Of a stretch of 64,000 nucleotides of DNA, positions 47,193 to 59,209 are shown in pieces. The notes beneath the pieces are model-generated. The model saw nothing but the letters and a program-made list of their open reading frames with translations, ran no database searches and had not been told where the DNA came from. Location: the NCBI GenBank assembly GCA_028023455.1, contig JAQFVV010000277.1, positions 498,001-562,000 of the forward strand. Reading direction: 5' to 3'. The stretch is from Epiperipatus broadwayi (lineage: Eukaryota; Onychophora; Udeonychophora; Euonychophora; Peripatidae). Position 1 is the first letter of the stretch; each line of letters begins with the position of its first letter. The translations under genes and the position numbers were made by a program.

Positions 47193-47377
47193 AATCTGTG
47201 CCGGTGGTTAATCCGCAGATTACTTAATTGCCATTTTTGTATTTTACACTCATTCCTGCGCTGGTGGTTAATCCGCGGAATTGTGTAATTATACTTATTA
47301 CTTTATGATGGTGTATAAATCCACAAAGCGTTTAGTGTTATTTAATTCCTATGTGTAGATGAATGCATCCACAGGAA
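47193..47377. other. Cluster of four hairpins with a shared loop motif
   Basis: Four hairpin-prone segments lie at 47193-47221, 47252-47281, 47301-47328 and 47345-47377. The first two share 'GGTGGTTAATCCGC' and the third has a similar 'GGTGTATAAATCCAC'. The stem arms differ but remain complementary: AATCTG/CAGATT, ATTCC/GGAAT, CTTT/AAAG, ATTCCT/AGGAAT. Conserved loop with changing but paired arms hints at selection on structure, although with four examples chance and hairpin mutation cannot be excluded. Strand and function unknown. Confidence 0.4.
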
Positions 47378-49850
47378 TATGGTTTTACTTCATAGATATA
47401 AGTTGGACGAAGTATTTTAGTTATTCTGCTAAATCATCTTCTTCCATTTGTGAGTATAATTTATAAGTTAGATTATTAAATTGTAGCAGGACATTCTATT
47501 CAAGTTACCTCATAATAATTAACTGTTGGTTGATTATTATTTACCTGAATGTAAGTTTAAATTTTCACTTTATTTAATGATTGCATTATAGCTAAATCCT
47601 ACAGATATAATATTATTTATTATATTATTATAAGTTTACGGTATAGATTTATTGAATCTGGAAATGACATTAGATGTTTCATGAGTTGATGTTGAATTTA
47701 GTATAATTTCCTCAATACATTCATTATATCAAATTGAAATATAAGGTATGATTAGGTTTTTAAAAACTGTACCTATGATATGTTATTGAAGAAAGTCGAT
47801 GGAATTATAATTTATTTATTTTATTTGTTTATTTATGTCTTTAATTATAACATTGGAATTAATTACTTATTATTCATAAATTTGTAAATAAACGTTGATT
47901 TATAATTAAACTTACTGTGCCGTTGCTATTTGTCATTCGTAAAATCAGAAATCATAAACCTTGGATAGAGCATACATTGAAGTACATACTATCGTCAACA
48001 TGATATAAGAGTTTAGTGATATTTTGAGAAAACATTTGGATGCTTTTCGTCTTTGGTAGTTTATGATGTGTAAGGTACAATAAAATCCCATTTACCTTTT
48101 CCATCATTTTAGCTTTGCGTAGTTGATTCTAGTATACAATACAAATTGATTATTAAACCTGTAAACAGATTTACCTGATAATGACATGATTGAATATATT
48201 TACTTAACGTTTTTAAATTGTCATTTGTCAGTATAATAAGAGTCTCAGTGATATAGTAAACTATAAAAAAAGAACCCAAGTATTTAAGTTTATTTATTGC
48301 AAAGCTTTACTTGGACTAGCATTTGTATTAAAAATCATATAGATGGTTTAAAATTTCATAATCTTATGTAGTTCCACAAATTATGCCATCTTGTACATGG
48401 TCGCCATCGGGTCTCATACAATGAAAGTCGCAAATTAAGGTTTGAAAGATAATAACATTACATACTTATAATTTGTTTAATGTATTTTATCATACTACTA
48501 TGATAGGTCTTCGCGGTACACCCTGGCTGCGATCAAATTAAATCATAAAAAGTTTATGTTATATCATTAGTTTGGTCTGTGGTAAGTTGCTCCAGATTTT
48601 GGTTGTGGTCTTTGGTGCACAATATAGATGGCATGATATGCTTTTGGTTACAGCTCTTAATAGCTGACAATGTGCAGCGGGAATTGATCGGTGATCAAGG
48701 TTACAATTCTTAGCGCACTTATGTTTTGGTGATATTATGTAGTTGGGACAACAATCGAACGGTTACAATATATATATATATTATTACTGCACAACAATTT
48801 TTTACAATACAAGAGGTTCTTTCTATTGATTCAAACTATAAATAAAGTATAATAGATTTTTATATGAATAAATTATGAAATTTTATATAGCAATAGTGAT
48901 ATCATGACATATAAAAGGTTTCTCAAGAAGTGAAACTTATAATAAAGCAATATCTCCATTAGACATTTCATTGCATAAAGAAATGGTTAAAGCAATGCAT
49001 CATAAACTTAACTTCTGACTTGTAGAAAATTTGGCACAACTAGCAATTTTGTAATTCTTGTAATATTAATTGCTCTTTGTTAAGACAGCAGTTACATAGG
49101 CTGCATGTGCAATTGAGATTGTGGACTAGTACAACTTTTAGAATTTGGATCTGAGAAAAAGATGATTATGAAAATATTGTAAAAGGGGGCTATATAATAA
49201 AAAAGTTTTAAAAGACCAACTTTAAAATCTTAAATTATACCTAGTATCATTCATATAAACTATTTGCAGATATGTTTACTTAGTTAAGATCACTTGTTTA
49301 AAAGTGTTATTTTTAAACATGATAAATGGGATGTGGATTTTCAATATTTTTTATATCATTTGTTTTATTGCTTGTTATGTTTAATAGTTGGGTCAAAAGG
49401 TAAAGTTACTTTGGAGTAATATCTCTATTGAGCTAATAATTTTTGTTAAGTTATTCGATAGAAGTAAATTAGTGTTATCACACTGCTATGTGGATAAATT
49501 TTTGCTACCATTTTTAATCAGTTTGCGTGATTTTATGTTTAACAAATTTGAATGATATTAAGAAATGTACCAAAGGAAGAAGACAATTTTTGACTGATCA
49601 ACACATAACTGCCTGATAGCTGACTTAATTGACAATTAGAAAAAATTGATGTCCTTATACCCATGAAAAAAATATACTCAACTTATCATCTAAACAACAA
49701 GGAAATGTTTTTAAAATTGAATGCATTATTTTGCAAGAATTGACTGAAACATGACTTTTGTTTTATGATTCCTATGAATAACATTAGAATGTAAATTATA
49801 TCATTTGGAGGTTAGATTTACTGGAATTTATAGAAGCATCATGCATAAAA
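47378..49850. other. Low-repeat AT-rich DNA, no gene recognised
   Basis: No domain recognised. Some patches have more CpG and G+C than the surroundings (about 48395-48435, 48505-48535 and 48660-48720). They may be unique non-coding sequence or small exons that I cannot identify. Confidence 0.3.
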
Positions 49851-49955
49851 TGTTACAATGGTAGAATGATGGACACAACCTAAATATTTCTACACTCACA
49901 ACACCTGCCATTTCTAGTACTCAAATATCACATCATCTCATGACAGAGAAAAACT
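49850..49955 (+). repeat. Possible family C SINE fragment
   Basis: 'ACAATGGTAGAATGATGGAC' and 'TAGTACTCAAATATCACATC' resemble the head and middle of family C. Diverged. Confidence 0.35.
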
Positions 49956-51899
49956 TTAATTTTTTTTTACTTCTAACAAAAATTTCCATGGACATCTAAC
50001 CATGCAGTTTTAGGAATTGTAATGCAAATATTCTAATTATATATTTTTTATATGCTTCTATTTAAGTAATCTCTGTTTTTTTTTAGTTTTTCTGTCTAGA
50101 TAAACTTGTGCAAGTAAATTTTCACCTATTTCCCAATTTCTGATCTAATTGAAAATTTGCTTACACGTGTATTCCCAATTATACATTTTTTTTAGGGTTT
50201 CAAATAATTTTATTAAAAAAATAATGATAAATGTAAATTTTTAATTTTATTAAGAATACTGATGGTAGCAGGGTCTCATAGTACTCCTTGTAATTAAAAA
50301 TTGAATGATTCATTGAGAACGAATGCAAGTTTAGTCAACATTTTTAAAGTTCAGTGTTTTCAAAATATAATTTAAATAACTTCACTTCATCATTGCATTT
50401 CATTTTATGCATCTTAACGATAATTAATATAATTTTTCTGGCATAGTTGTTATACTCATGGGAATGAAAATGATGACAAACAGCAAATTGGAAGTACTGA
50501 AATGATCGAACATAAAACTAAAAGTGAAAAATAAAATGTATTTTTTTAAAAAAGCTTTTATTTACATAAATAGACTACAAAGTAAAAACAAGATTTCCTT
50601 CCACTTTCAGGAATTATTTTTGATATTATGCAGCCAAAAATAAAAGCATGGTACACACATGTTTAGAAATATTCTTGGACTATTTTTGAATGTTAGCTCC
50701 CCATACATTTATTTTTGGTCACAATATCAAAAATACTGTTATGGCTAAAGAAAATTTATTTTTTTAATTTTTAGTGAATTGATGTTAGTAAAAGTATTCT
50801 TTAATATATATTAAACTGGGTGGGAGAAAATTGCTGTGATTCTCTAATTTAAAATCTCGATCTTAACTCCAGCTGCACTTTCACTATTGCAGCAAACTGG
50901 CCCTTCAAGCAGAAAAGTATAATACTACAGATGGATGAAGCATCAACGGTACTGGTAACCAGACTAAGGCTATACAAAGAGTATAACTTGTGGCCACATT
51001 TCTATGCTACAGAACTCATTTAGCCGTTAGATTCAAACTTCTGCCATCCAAAACACTTTATTTGTTTTGAGACTTAACCTCAGCACCAGCCAATCATAAG
51101 TTATATAACCAGCATGCTTGGACCACAGGTATACAATCTAGCACTTGATATATCCCAAGCTAGTTCCTTTTCTTAATTGTGGGAAAGAAAAAAAAACTTT
51201 AATACATTTATAAATAACTGCAATTCAACCTATTGTGATGCATTTATAAGAGACAAATGAGTAGGCAATAATTAAGCAAATAAATAATTTATTTAAACAT
51301 AAACACATTATACACATACACATTAAGATATACTATAATACGAATTCATGAAGTAACTTAAAGCTTTACACACATGGTAAAATTTAATATATGCACAAAC
51401 ATTAATAAGATATAAAACCATGTAATAATTTATGGAAGCAACTTAAAGATTACTATGGCTGTGGTTACTAAAGTTCATTAGAGTCTTTCATTCAAATAAA
51501 TATTCAAATCTTTAGATTGGGATAGTAAGAATATATTGACCTAGGATTTTTGCGGAGCACATTGCACTTTTCATGGATACAATTCTTTACTTGTTCCTGA
51601 CTTGCTGATCACCAACAGGTTGGCCTTTTCCATCAATGATTTGGTGTCTTACTGATTTTTCACATTTCAATGGAGGAGAGAGATTTTCAATAGTTTTCAG
51701 ATCACAAGACAAACATGACTTCTAGATGGAGAGTATCTGATGTTACAAAGGACTGAGATTGAAGACTAGTCACATACTTTGGTTGTTGTTGAGCCCTGCA
51801 TACTGCTAACACTGCTGGCTTTTCGCTGTCTTCTCTATTTTAAAAGTTTTTTTTATAATACAGCAATGCTGAATGATAATGAAAATAATAATAACAACA
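49956..51899. other. AT-rich DNA, nothing recognised
   Basis: No gene or repeat family recognised. Confidence 0.3.
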
Positions 51900-52743
51900 A
51901 CACTACTTACACCATTATTAACAATCCACACTCTTAACTTTAAACCACCACAAGCCAAATATAAATATTGGGAAGTTTATCAACTACATCCAAGTCAAGA
52001 TGATGTACAAACTCCACTTCATATTAATAATAAACAATTATGTCTCAAATTCAAACTATGATCACTTGAACCAAAATATTTTGACTTTCTCCTAAAGATA
52101 AATCTGGACTCGCTATCTACGCAACATTTTTTGAAATATCAAAGAAACCATAAAGATATAGATGATATATGTAATCTTTGCCATAGGGTCTCGGAGACAC
52201 AAAACCACCTTTTTTTCTCATGCCCAAGTCTAAAAAACATTCGTGAAATTATTAGCTCTTCACTCAAGGATAAAAAAATCAATATGAAAAACATTTTTGA
52301 CTCTTTTAAAAGGGGTATCTTTGCTGAAATAAGAATCTGCACTTTTTTACTCTATGCCTTATGGTGTACAAGGTGTAATTTCATATACAATTATAACCCC
52401 AGAAGACATCCAAACATGTTCAGAAATAAGCTGCAAACCATACGTGAAAGAGACATGAAGATTACAGATCAATCTAAGTACACTGACACAAATTAGACAC
52501 ATTCCTGCTTTAATTTAATTGAAGTATATCTAATTGTATATAATCGTATGATTGAGTAATCATCATTGATTTTGTTGAACTGTTTTTTTTTTTAAATATT
52601 TCTGGTTTGATAATGCATACAATCACTGATCAAATCATTGTACATATGTAGTTTTGTGAACCAATTTATATATAAGAACTATGTTGTCAAATGTAACTTG
52701 TACAATAATCTTTTAGAATACTAATAAAGTTTATCCTTTGAAA
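51900..52743 (+). pseudogene. L1/Tx1-like LINE ORF2 C-terminal fragment
   Basis: A plus-strand frame (51873-52061, stop, then on to 52496) ends a LINE ORF2. Residues CNLCHRVSETQNHLFF followed by SC form a C-x2-C...H-x4-C zinc-binding knuckle (positions 14, 17, 26 and 31 of the 52131-52496 frame), the zf-RVT motif found at the C-terminus of L1/Tx1-type reverse transcriptases. The preceding PKYFDFLLKINLDSLS fits the spacer before it. One in-frame TGA at 52059 and 5' truncation mark it as dead. A 3' untranslated stretch runs to 52743 and then (ATC)n, its tail. Confidence 0.8.
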
Positions 52744-52779
<36 letters not shown>

Positions 52780-52815
52780 AATAATAATAATTTTATTTAT
52801 TTATTTATTTATTCA
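52744..52815. repeat. Compound microsatellite between two LINE 3' ends
   Basis: (ATC)n at 52745-52779, then (ATA)n, then (TTTA)n to about 52812. The left part is the tail of the plus-strand LINE and the right part the tail of the minus-strand LINE. Confidence 0.9.
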
Positions 52816-54227
52816 TTCATTATGAAGCAAACAATAAATGTATAATACAGTGAGATAAAATTCCATACAAGAAAAATCTTATGTGAGGAATTTAAATGTA
52901 ACAACTAAAAACTAATAAAATACAAAAAAAAAAAAAAAGTATAAATATAACATAAAATATTAAAATCACACAGATATTGCATTTGGCAATTCAATCACAG
53001 TAGTAAATAATTACAACATAACATACAATATAAACAAAAAAATAAAAAATAAAATAAAATAAAACTAATGCTTAGCATAATATAACCAGTGCCATAAATG
53101 CTTTTTAAAAATCAAATAAGATAGTGTTCATTAAATTCACAGAACAATCTCTTATAAATACATATTAAATAATTTAGGACCATTATAACTAAATTGCTTC
53201 CTACTAGATGTTTTAAGAAAATTAGGTAAAGCTAGCTGATATTTAGTAGATAAACGAGTATTTACAACAGAAGATTTAGTATCCAAATGAAGTTTCCTAC
53301 AATAAATATCAAGAATCACTCTATATTTATACAAATGGAAAACATCTAGTATATTAAAAGTGGCATAAATATCTTTAACAGATGTGGTAGTGATCTACCA
53401 AAAATGATTTGCATTGTATAATTCTGTAAAACAGACAATGTTGTCATTGCAAAAGTAGAACAGTTCCCCCAAACTGATATATTATAACATAATAACCTTT
53501 GATAAGAAGAAATATATAAAGTAATCAAAGCTGACCAAGGAAAAAATTTAGATAAGTAGAAAAACATATAATTTAATTTACGTAAACAAGAACAAAGAAA
53601 GTCAATATGGTTTGACAAAGATAGTCTGGAGTCAATAAAAACACCTAGATAGCAAATATTATCAACAAATGAAATGTTAGCACAAGTACAAGTGCTATTA
53701 CAATGCCAAAAATACTTATTACAAATAGTAATGTTAAGCGAATGAATATTTGACTTATAAGAAAAATTAATAGCTTTTGTTTTACTCAGATTAATTGATA
53801 AATTATTAAATGCTAAACATTTACTAATTAGGATTAAATCATCATTAATTATTTTTTCAACAAAATTATATGAAACTGCAGCATAAGATAAAGCAATATC
53901 ATCTGCAAAACCATAAATCTTAGATTCTAAAGGTAGAAAAAATAAATCATTTATATAAATTATAAATAAAATGGGAACCAAAACTGAACCTTGTGGTACA
54001 CCATGGTCAACTGTTATAAAAGAGCTTACAACACCAGAAACATTTGTTGCTTGTTTTCTATCCTTTAAGTAACTCACAAACCATGAAATAAATCCACGAA
54101 AACCATATGAATATCAACGCTTAAGTAAAATTTTGTGAGATACAGAGTCAAATACCTTAGTCAAGTCTAAATAAATAGCAACAGTTTTAAAATCCTTATC
54201 TAGTGAAGTTGTCAAATTGTTTACAAG

Positions 54228-54237
<10 letters not shown>
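52816..54237 (-). pseudogene. Jockey/CR1-like LINE reverse transcriptase fragment
   Basis: The longest frame in the window (243 residues, 53346-54077, minus) carries reverse transcriptase motifs: DHGVPQGSVLVPILF at residues 24-38, YINDL at 41-45, and an intact FADD active site at 57-60. LGVFIDSRLSLSNHI follows near residue 145. Upstream in the same frame across a TGA lies YLDLTKVFDSVSH (motif A, about 54115-54170). Downstream, 53152-53334 gives NTRLSTKYQLALPNF and YNGPKLFN, the usual C-terminal end. The 3' region runs to a (AAAT)n tail. The endonuclease and N-terminal part are missing; the 5' break abuts a (CTA/CTG)n tract. The clade is uncertain, probably of the Jockey/CR1 superfamily. Confidence 0.9.
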
Positions 54238-54305
<68 letters not shown>

Positions 54306-54390
54306 ACTACTGCTACTGCTACTGCTACTGCTACTGCTGCTGCTGCTGCTGCTGCTACTACTACTACTAATAATAATAATAATAATAATT
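54226..54390 (+). repeat. Compound (CTA)n(CTG)n(TAA)n microsatellite
   Basis: About 22 CTA units are followed by mixed CTG/CTA units and then TAA units. It creates a 76-codon frame made mostly of leucine, which is not a gene. Confidence 0.97.
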
Positions 54391-54480
54391 CATTTTATTT
54401 ACCATACAAAACTACAGCATAAAGCCAATTACAGTATTGCACCATAACAAATATATAAATAATAATAATAATAATAATAA

Positions 54481-54510
<30 letters not shown>
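54391..54510 (-). repeat. Short LINE-tail-like piece and (AAT)n/(GAT)n
   Basis: 'TCATTTTATTTACCATACAA' resembles the 3' end of a minus-strand LINE beside its AAT-type tail, and is followed by (ATA)n and (ATG)n at 54458-54508. A second short 3' fragment is possible but is too short to assign. Confidence 0.4.
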
Positions 54511-54511
<1 letters not shown>

Positions 54512-55617
54512 ATGAATCTCTTGATCCTTTTATACACTTCTCCCTTATTGTTTTCTAGTTATCATTCTCCAATCTGATTTAATTAATTGATATTTCCTTA
54601 ATTAATTTTCTGTTATGTATTAATCTAAATTCTTGCTTAGATTAATCTAACATCTTGATAAGATACAGTCCTGAATTATTTTCTTTGTCTCTTTAATTAA
54701 TGCAATGGGTGTTATTATTTTTTTTCTTTTATTTATCATCCAGGGAATCTTTAAGTTGATTTAAGTTTAAAAGCTTTCTTTTTACATATTTCCTTTTTTA
54801 TTTATCTTTATTGATTTATTGATATTTCCTTTTTTTAAAAAAAAAATTTAAATTTATAAAAGGAAAGAGCTAATTTTAACTTTTTACTTATAGTTACTTT
54901 TCCTTCTCCTCCCTACTCACTCTTTAATATTAAACCTCTCTTTCACACACACCCCACTTCCCATTTTAAATGACAAAATGATGCAACACTTTATTTTTGG
55001 AGAGTTGCATTTAAAAAAAAAACTCTTTAAAACATTTTATTACTTATATTTCTCATTCATTAAAACTTAATTACTTCTTTTAAAATTAATCTGATCACTT
55101 ATTAATAAATGATTGCACATGTAATCCAAACATGTATGTTCTCAAATTACACATTTGTCAGTGGTACAATATATATATATGTTAAATTAAATATTTTCTA
55201 TGGAGTATTATTCTAATAAAAAACATAAATAAGGAGATTTTATCCATGTGAACAGAGATAACTTTTTGCCTTTGATGTTGCTAGGAAATTATCATTTACT
55301 ACTAATTAATTGATAATATCCCTGCAGTTAAATAAGTTTGCTATTCTTTTATATTCTTACACCTATATAAAATAGCTTTTTGGATTTAAATCCATTTAAT
55401 AACCTAAGATTGAAGCAAGATTAAAGTCATTTTTGAAGCATATCAACAACATATCTCCTTCAGTTAAATTCACAATGGAATCAGAATGAGAATAAAAACT
55501 GGCATTCTTAGATGCTTTTATAACAACAATCCCTTAGGTCAAAGTAAAAACAACAGTTTACAGGAAATTGACATACACTAAAAAGTATTGGCATATATGT
55601 TCAACCATACTAGAAGT
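54511..55617. other. AT-rich spacer
   Basis: Nothing recognised. Contains T-rich runs and a TA tract near 55171. Confidence 0.3.
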
Positions 55618-56236
55618 CATCATCATCATTATCAACCATTATCAATCCACTGCAGAATGAAGGACTCTCCAAGTTCAGTCCATCTCCTCTGATCTTTAGC
55701 TTCTCTTCTCCACATCACTCCTGCACACTTTCTTATTTCATCCATCCATTTCACATGTAGTCTCTTTCTGGGTCTTTTACAATCTCTTGGAATCCAGTTT
55801 AAGATTTCACTTGTCCATCTTTTATCATCTCTTCTAGTAATATGTCCAGGCCAACTCCATTTTAGTCTTTGAAATTTTTTCAATGAGGGCAGTTACACCT
55901 GTTTGTTCTCTTAACCATATATTGCATTTTTATTTTCTTCTTGTTACTCCCAACATGCACCTCTCCATACTTTTTTGAGTGGTCTGAAGTTTCTGTATTG
56001 CTCTTCTATTAAGTGTCCAAGTCTCAGATCCATAAGTGAGAACTGGTAAAATACATTTATTAAAAACCTTCCTTTTCAAACACATAAGCATATTTCCTTT
56101 TAGTATCAAGTTATTTCTACCAAAAGCACTCCAACCATGTTTAATTCTATGATTAATTTCATCCATTATATTTTCATCTATATTAATAATCTGACCAAGG
56201 TATTTGTAACTGTTAACTTATTCTAACTCACCATAA
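55618..56236 (-). pseudogene. RTE-type LINE: C-terminal region and 3' end
   Basis: The 3' part of the most complete LINE here. It carries WSAFGRNNLILKGNM, KCILPVLTYGSETWTLNRR and MERCMLGVTRRK (55930-56166), then in another frame WSWPGHITRRDDKRW, IPRDCKRPRKRL and WMDEIRKCAG (55632-55883). It ends in a short (ATG)n tail at 55618. This C-terminal module is typical of RTE-clade proteins and has no known catalytic role. One frame break lies near 55884-55929. Confidence 0.9.
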
Positions 56237-57107
56237 TCAATCTTTATTTTCATATTGAGAAAATCCATTAAACATCACTTTAATGTTTTTAACATTTATC
56301 TTTAGTCCTACTTTTCTACTGCCATCTGATAGCTCCTGCAACATTTCCTGCAGCTCTAAAGCATTATTTGCAAAAACAACAACATCATCTAAAAAATCTA
56401 TATGACTTAAATAATCTCCATTTACTTTCACTCCTTTAGCTTCCCATTTTAATCCACAAAATACTTCTTGCAGCACTGCTGTAAAAAGTTTTGGAGATAT
56501 GGAGTCACACTGTCTTACACCCTTCTCAATGTTGACTTTCTCTGCATCATTATGTAATCTAATTGTTGCTATTGGACTTTTATAAATATATTTTAACATA
56601 TGACAATATCCTGGATCTATATCTTGATGATCCAATGCTTTAATCACTGAAGAAATGTTTATAGAATCAAATGCCTTTTCATAATCTACAAATCCAAAGC
56701 ATAATGGCAATTCATATTCATTTGCCCTTTTCTATAACTTCTCTCACTACATGGATATGATCTACTGTACTAAAACCACTTTTAAATCCAGCTTGTTCTC
56801 TTGGTTGGTTCAAATTCAATGTTCTTTGTAAACGAGTTGTAATTATCTTGGGTAAAATTTTGTATAAAACTGATAAAAGACTAGTAGGTCTGTAATTTCT
56901 AATATCTTCTTTATCACCTTTTTTAAATATTAATGTTAATACTGCTTTCTTCCAATCATCTGGTACATCTTTCTCATTTAGACATTTGGTGTATAACTTT
57001 GCTAAAAAAAAATCTATTTCTTCATCTGCTTTTTTTAATATATCAATTATAATTCCATCATTACCTGGAGTCTTTTCTTTCTTTATACATTTAATTGCAT
57101 GTCTCAC
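56237..57107 (-). pseudogene. RTE-type LINE: reverse transcriptase domain
   Basis: The domain would copy the element's RNA at the target site. The N-terminal half (56718-57107) has TPGNDGI near residue 13, then FKKGDKEDIRNYRPTSLLS and EQAGFKSGFSTVDHI. The C-terminal half (56237-56710) has FVDYEKAFDS (motif A, residues 7-16), KGVRQCDSISPKLF (motif B, residues 63-76, with Cys where Gly is usual) and FLDD (residues 106-109, where FADD is usual). A frameshift at 56711-56717 separates the halves. The altered motifs and frameshift indicate an inactive copy. Confidence 0.95.
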
Positions 57108-57590
57108 TTCTTCATTTAAAAATTCTGGGCAATTCAGAGGATGTAATAGATATAGGAGGTACTTGTCCTTTATTACTATATGACTCTTGATAAAAGTGTT
57201 CTACCCATTTCATGATGTCATCTCTCTTTTTAGTAATAATTTCATCTTTTTTTCTTATTGCAGATATAAATTTTTTATTAATACGAATATGTTGTCTTAC
57301 ACACTTGAGACTTTTATTCTCTTCTACAGCTTTCCTTGCTAGTTCAAAGTTATACTTTCTTATATCATTTTCAACTTTTTTCCACACCATTTTACAAAAT
57401 TCGAGATATTCAATACTTTTTAATGCATCATTTTTGTATATCTTCATACTCCTTCTTTTCTTCATAAATTCTCTAGTCTCAGTAGAAATTTTATTGGTCA
57501 ATTGCTGCTTTTTTCTACCAGCTATCTTTGTTGCAGTTTTTAAAAGTGTATCAGTTATTTTCATATAATTTCATTCAAATCTGAATCGTG
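57108..57590 (-). pseudogene. RTE-type LINE: linker region
   Basis: A 150-residue, Lys-rich open stretch (57112-57564) between endonuclease and reverse transcriptase, with features such as RKKQQLTNKISTETREFM and YQESYSNKGQVP. This matches the linker of RTE proteins in position and composition. A frame change separates it from the polymerase part at 57107-57112. Confidence 0.8.
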
Positions 57591-58450
57591 TTCAAAATCT
57601 ACTAATACTTCTAATTTAAATTCATTAGAATGTGTCTGAAGATTAGGAATATCAACTGTAAATATTGTTTTTCATAATAATTTTTGTCTCTCTAGTTTTG
57701 CATTAACATGTATCTTACATCTTACTAATCGATAATCACTTCCTGTGTTAAATTTATTAAGAACATTACAATCTTGAAATGTGTATTTTCTGTTAGTCAA
57801 AATATAATCCAATTCTGCTGTACCTTTATTTGGATATCCCCCATGTCCATTTTCTTTTAACATTTTTCTCAAAAAAAAGAATTCATAATATAAAGGGTTT
57901 TTTTTCTGCAAACACCACAGGTCTATGTCCTCTCTCATTTCTATTACCATAACCAAAATTACCTACAGCACTTGCATCTTTCATTTGTTTACCAATTCTA
58001 GCATTAAAGTCTCCCATAACAATTTAAAAATGTTGTTTACTTTATCAAAAACCTTTTGTACATCCATATAAAAGTCTTCTACTTCAACACTATGAGAACT
58101 TGTTGGGGCATAAACCTGAATTATCTGCATTTAGTATCTGCTATTAAGTTGAATAACTAATCTTGCCACTCTGTCTGACACACCATCAGTATCCACAATG
58201 TTGTTTTTCTACTTTTTATTTATAATGAATCCTATTCCACTTGTGTTTCCAATATTTGTGCCTTTATAATAGAGTACATCTAACTTCACAAAGTCCAATA
58301 ATATCCCATTTTATATAAGACAGTTCTTCTTCTAATTTGTGCAATCTTCCTTCACTTGAAAGTGATCTGCAGTTATAAATACCTAAATAAAAAGTCATCA
58401 TTAAATGACAGCCTGGGTCCACAATCCGGGGATTCTTAGCACCCTCCACT
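57591..58450 (-). pseudogene. RTE-type LINE: APE-like endonuclease domain
   Basis: The domain that nicks target DNA. From its start, the minus strand gives LGIYNCRSLSSEGRLHKL and DIIGLCEVR (58264-58449, with the catalytic Glu). Then, with stops, QVYAPTSSHSVEVEDFY, then VMGDFNARIG near 58010, then GGYPNKGTAELDYILTNR and GSDYRLVRCKI (57672-57956). The last motif normally reads SDHR; here the catalytic His is Tyr (TAT). Several stops and frameshifts are present. The 5' limit of the element is uncertain and could extend to about 58720. Confidence 0.9.
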
Positions 58451-58835
58451 GTCAGCCACCAACCGCTGTGCTATCTTGGTTTGTGACTTTACAGCCTCCT
58501 GGGAATAAGGGCCATGATTTATTTTTGTCTGTCATGATTGTATATATCTATTGGAAAAATATTTATCATTTACACATACATTCATTTTGCTCTGTCAGGC
58601 AACTGAGAAGAAAGACCACTGTGTTTCTTGATTTTAAACTCAAAGGTATAAAGCCAATAAACTCACCACACTGGCTAATGCATGTTGGTCAGCAGCCCAT
58701 CCATGTTTGTAGACTATATGAATAATCACATAGTGATAACCGTTGCCATGACAAGAATTTATGGAGTGGACATTAGGAATTTGCCCTGATTGGTTCCTTT
58801 AAGGCCTCCAAGAGGAATCAAAGGATCTTTCAGTT
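58451..58835. other. Possible LINE 5' untranslated region
   Basis: The sequence upstream (on the minus strand) of the endonuclease is less AT-rich than the surroundings and could be the RTE 5' region or flank. The 106-codon plus frame at 58405-58725 overlaps the LINE antisense and has no motif. Confidence 0.3.
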
Positions 58836-58839
58836 AATA

Positions 58840-59155
58840 GCAAACTCCTTTTTGCAGCCAGAAAGTACAAACATGGAATTATACTATCATTATGGAACAG
58901 AACAAAGGAAGGTTGTTCAGAAACCATTGATTTTGAAAATGAAAATATTTACATAGAATAAACTCTCATAAAATATGGTTATTCACCACCTGTCATCAAG
59001 AAAACCTTTAATAGACAACAAAAAGAGATACCAAAAGGAAAAACAATTATTGATGCTGTAGTGTATCCATACCAGGAATCTTTGACAAATTAAAGTAAAT
59101 CTGCAGTCAAACTTAATATTAGAACAGCTTTCCAAAGTCACAATACTTCTCTATA
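58840..59155 (+). pseudogene. Penelope-like element reverse transcriptase fragment
   Basis: One plus-strand frame, with two TAA stops, reads ARKYKHGIILSLWNRTKEGC, then TLIKYGYSPPVIKKTF, then VVYPYQESLTN and VKLNIRTAFQSHNT. This follows the end of Penelope-type reverse transcriptases, where 'LxxRAxxxCS', 'LxxNGYP..FI' and 'PYxxgLSe...ynIrtvFk' precede the GIY-YIG endonuclease. The GIY-YIG part was not found downstream. Related GIY-YIG-linked reverse transcriptases cannot be excluded. Confidence 0.65.
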
Positions 59156-59209
59156 TAAGTCTCTTAATTATGATATCATTTACATCTGTTTGTTTTCTTA
59201 TCCAAATAT

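Noticed and set aside
54217-54447. A 76-codon polyleucine frame
   Set aside because: It is a translated (CTA)n(CTG)n microsatellite running into (AAT)n.
57212-57568. A 118-codon plus-strand frame that looks like a membrane protein
   Set aside because: It is antisense to the Lys-rich linker of the RTE LINE; Lys codons read backwards give Phe and Leu.
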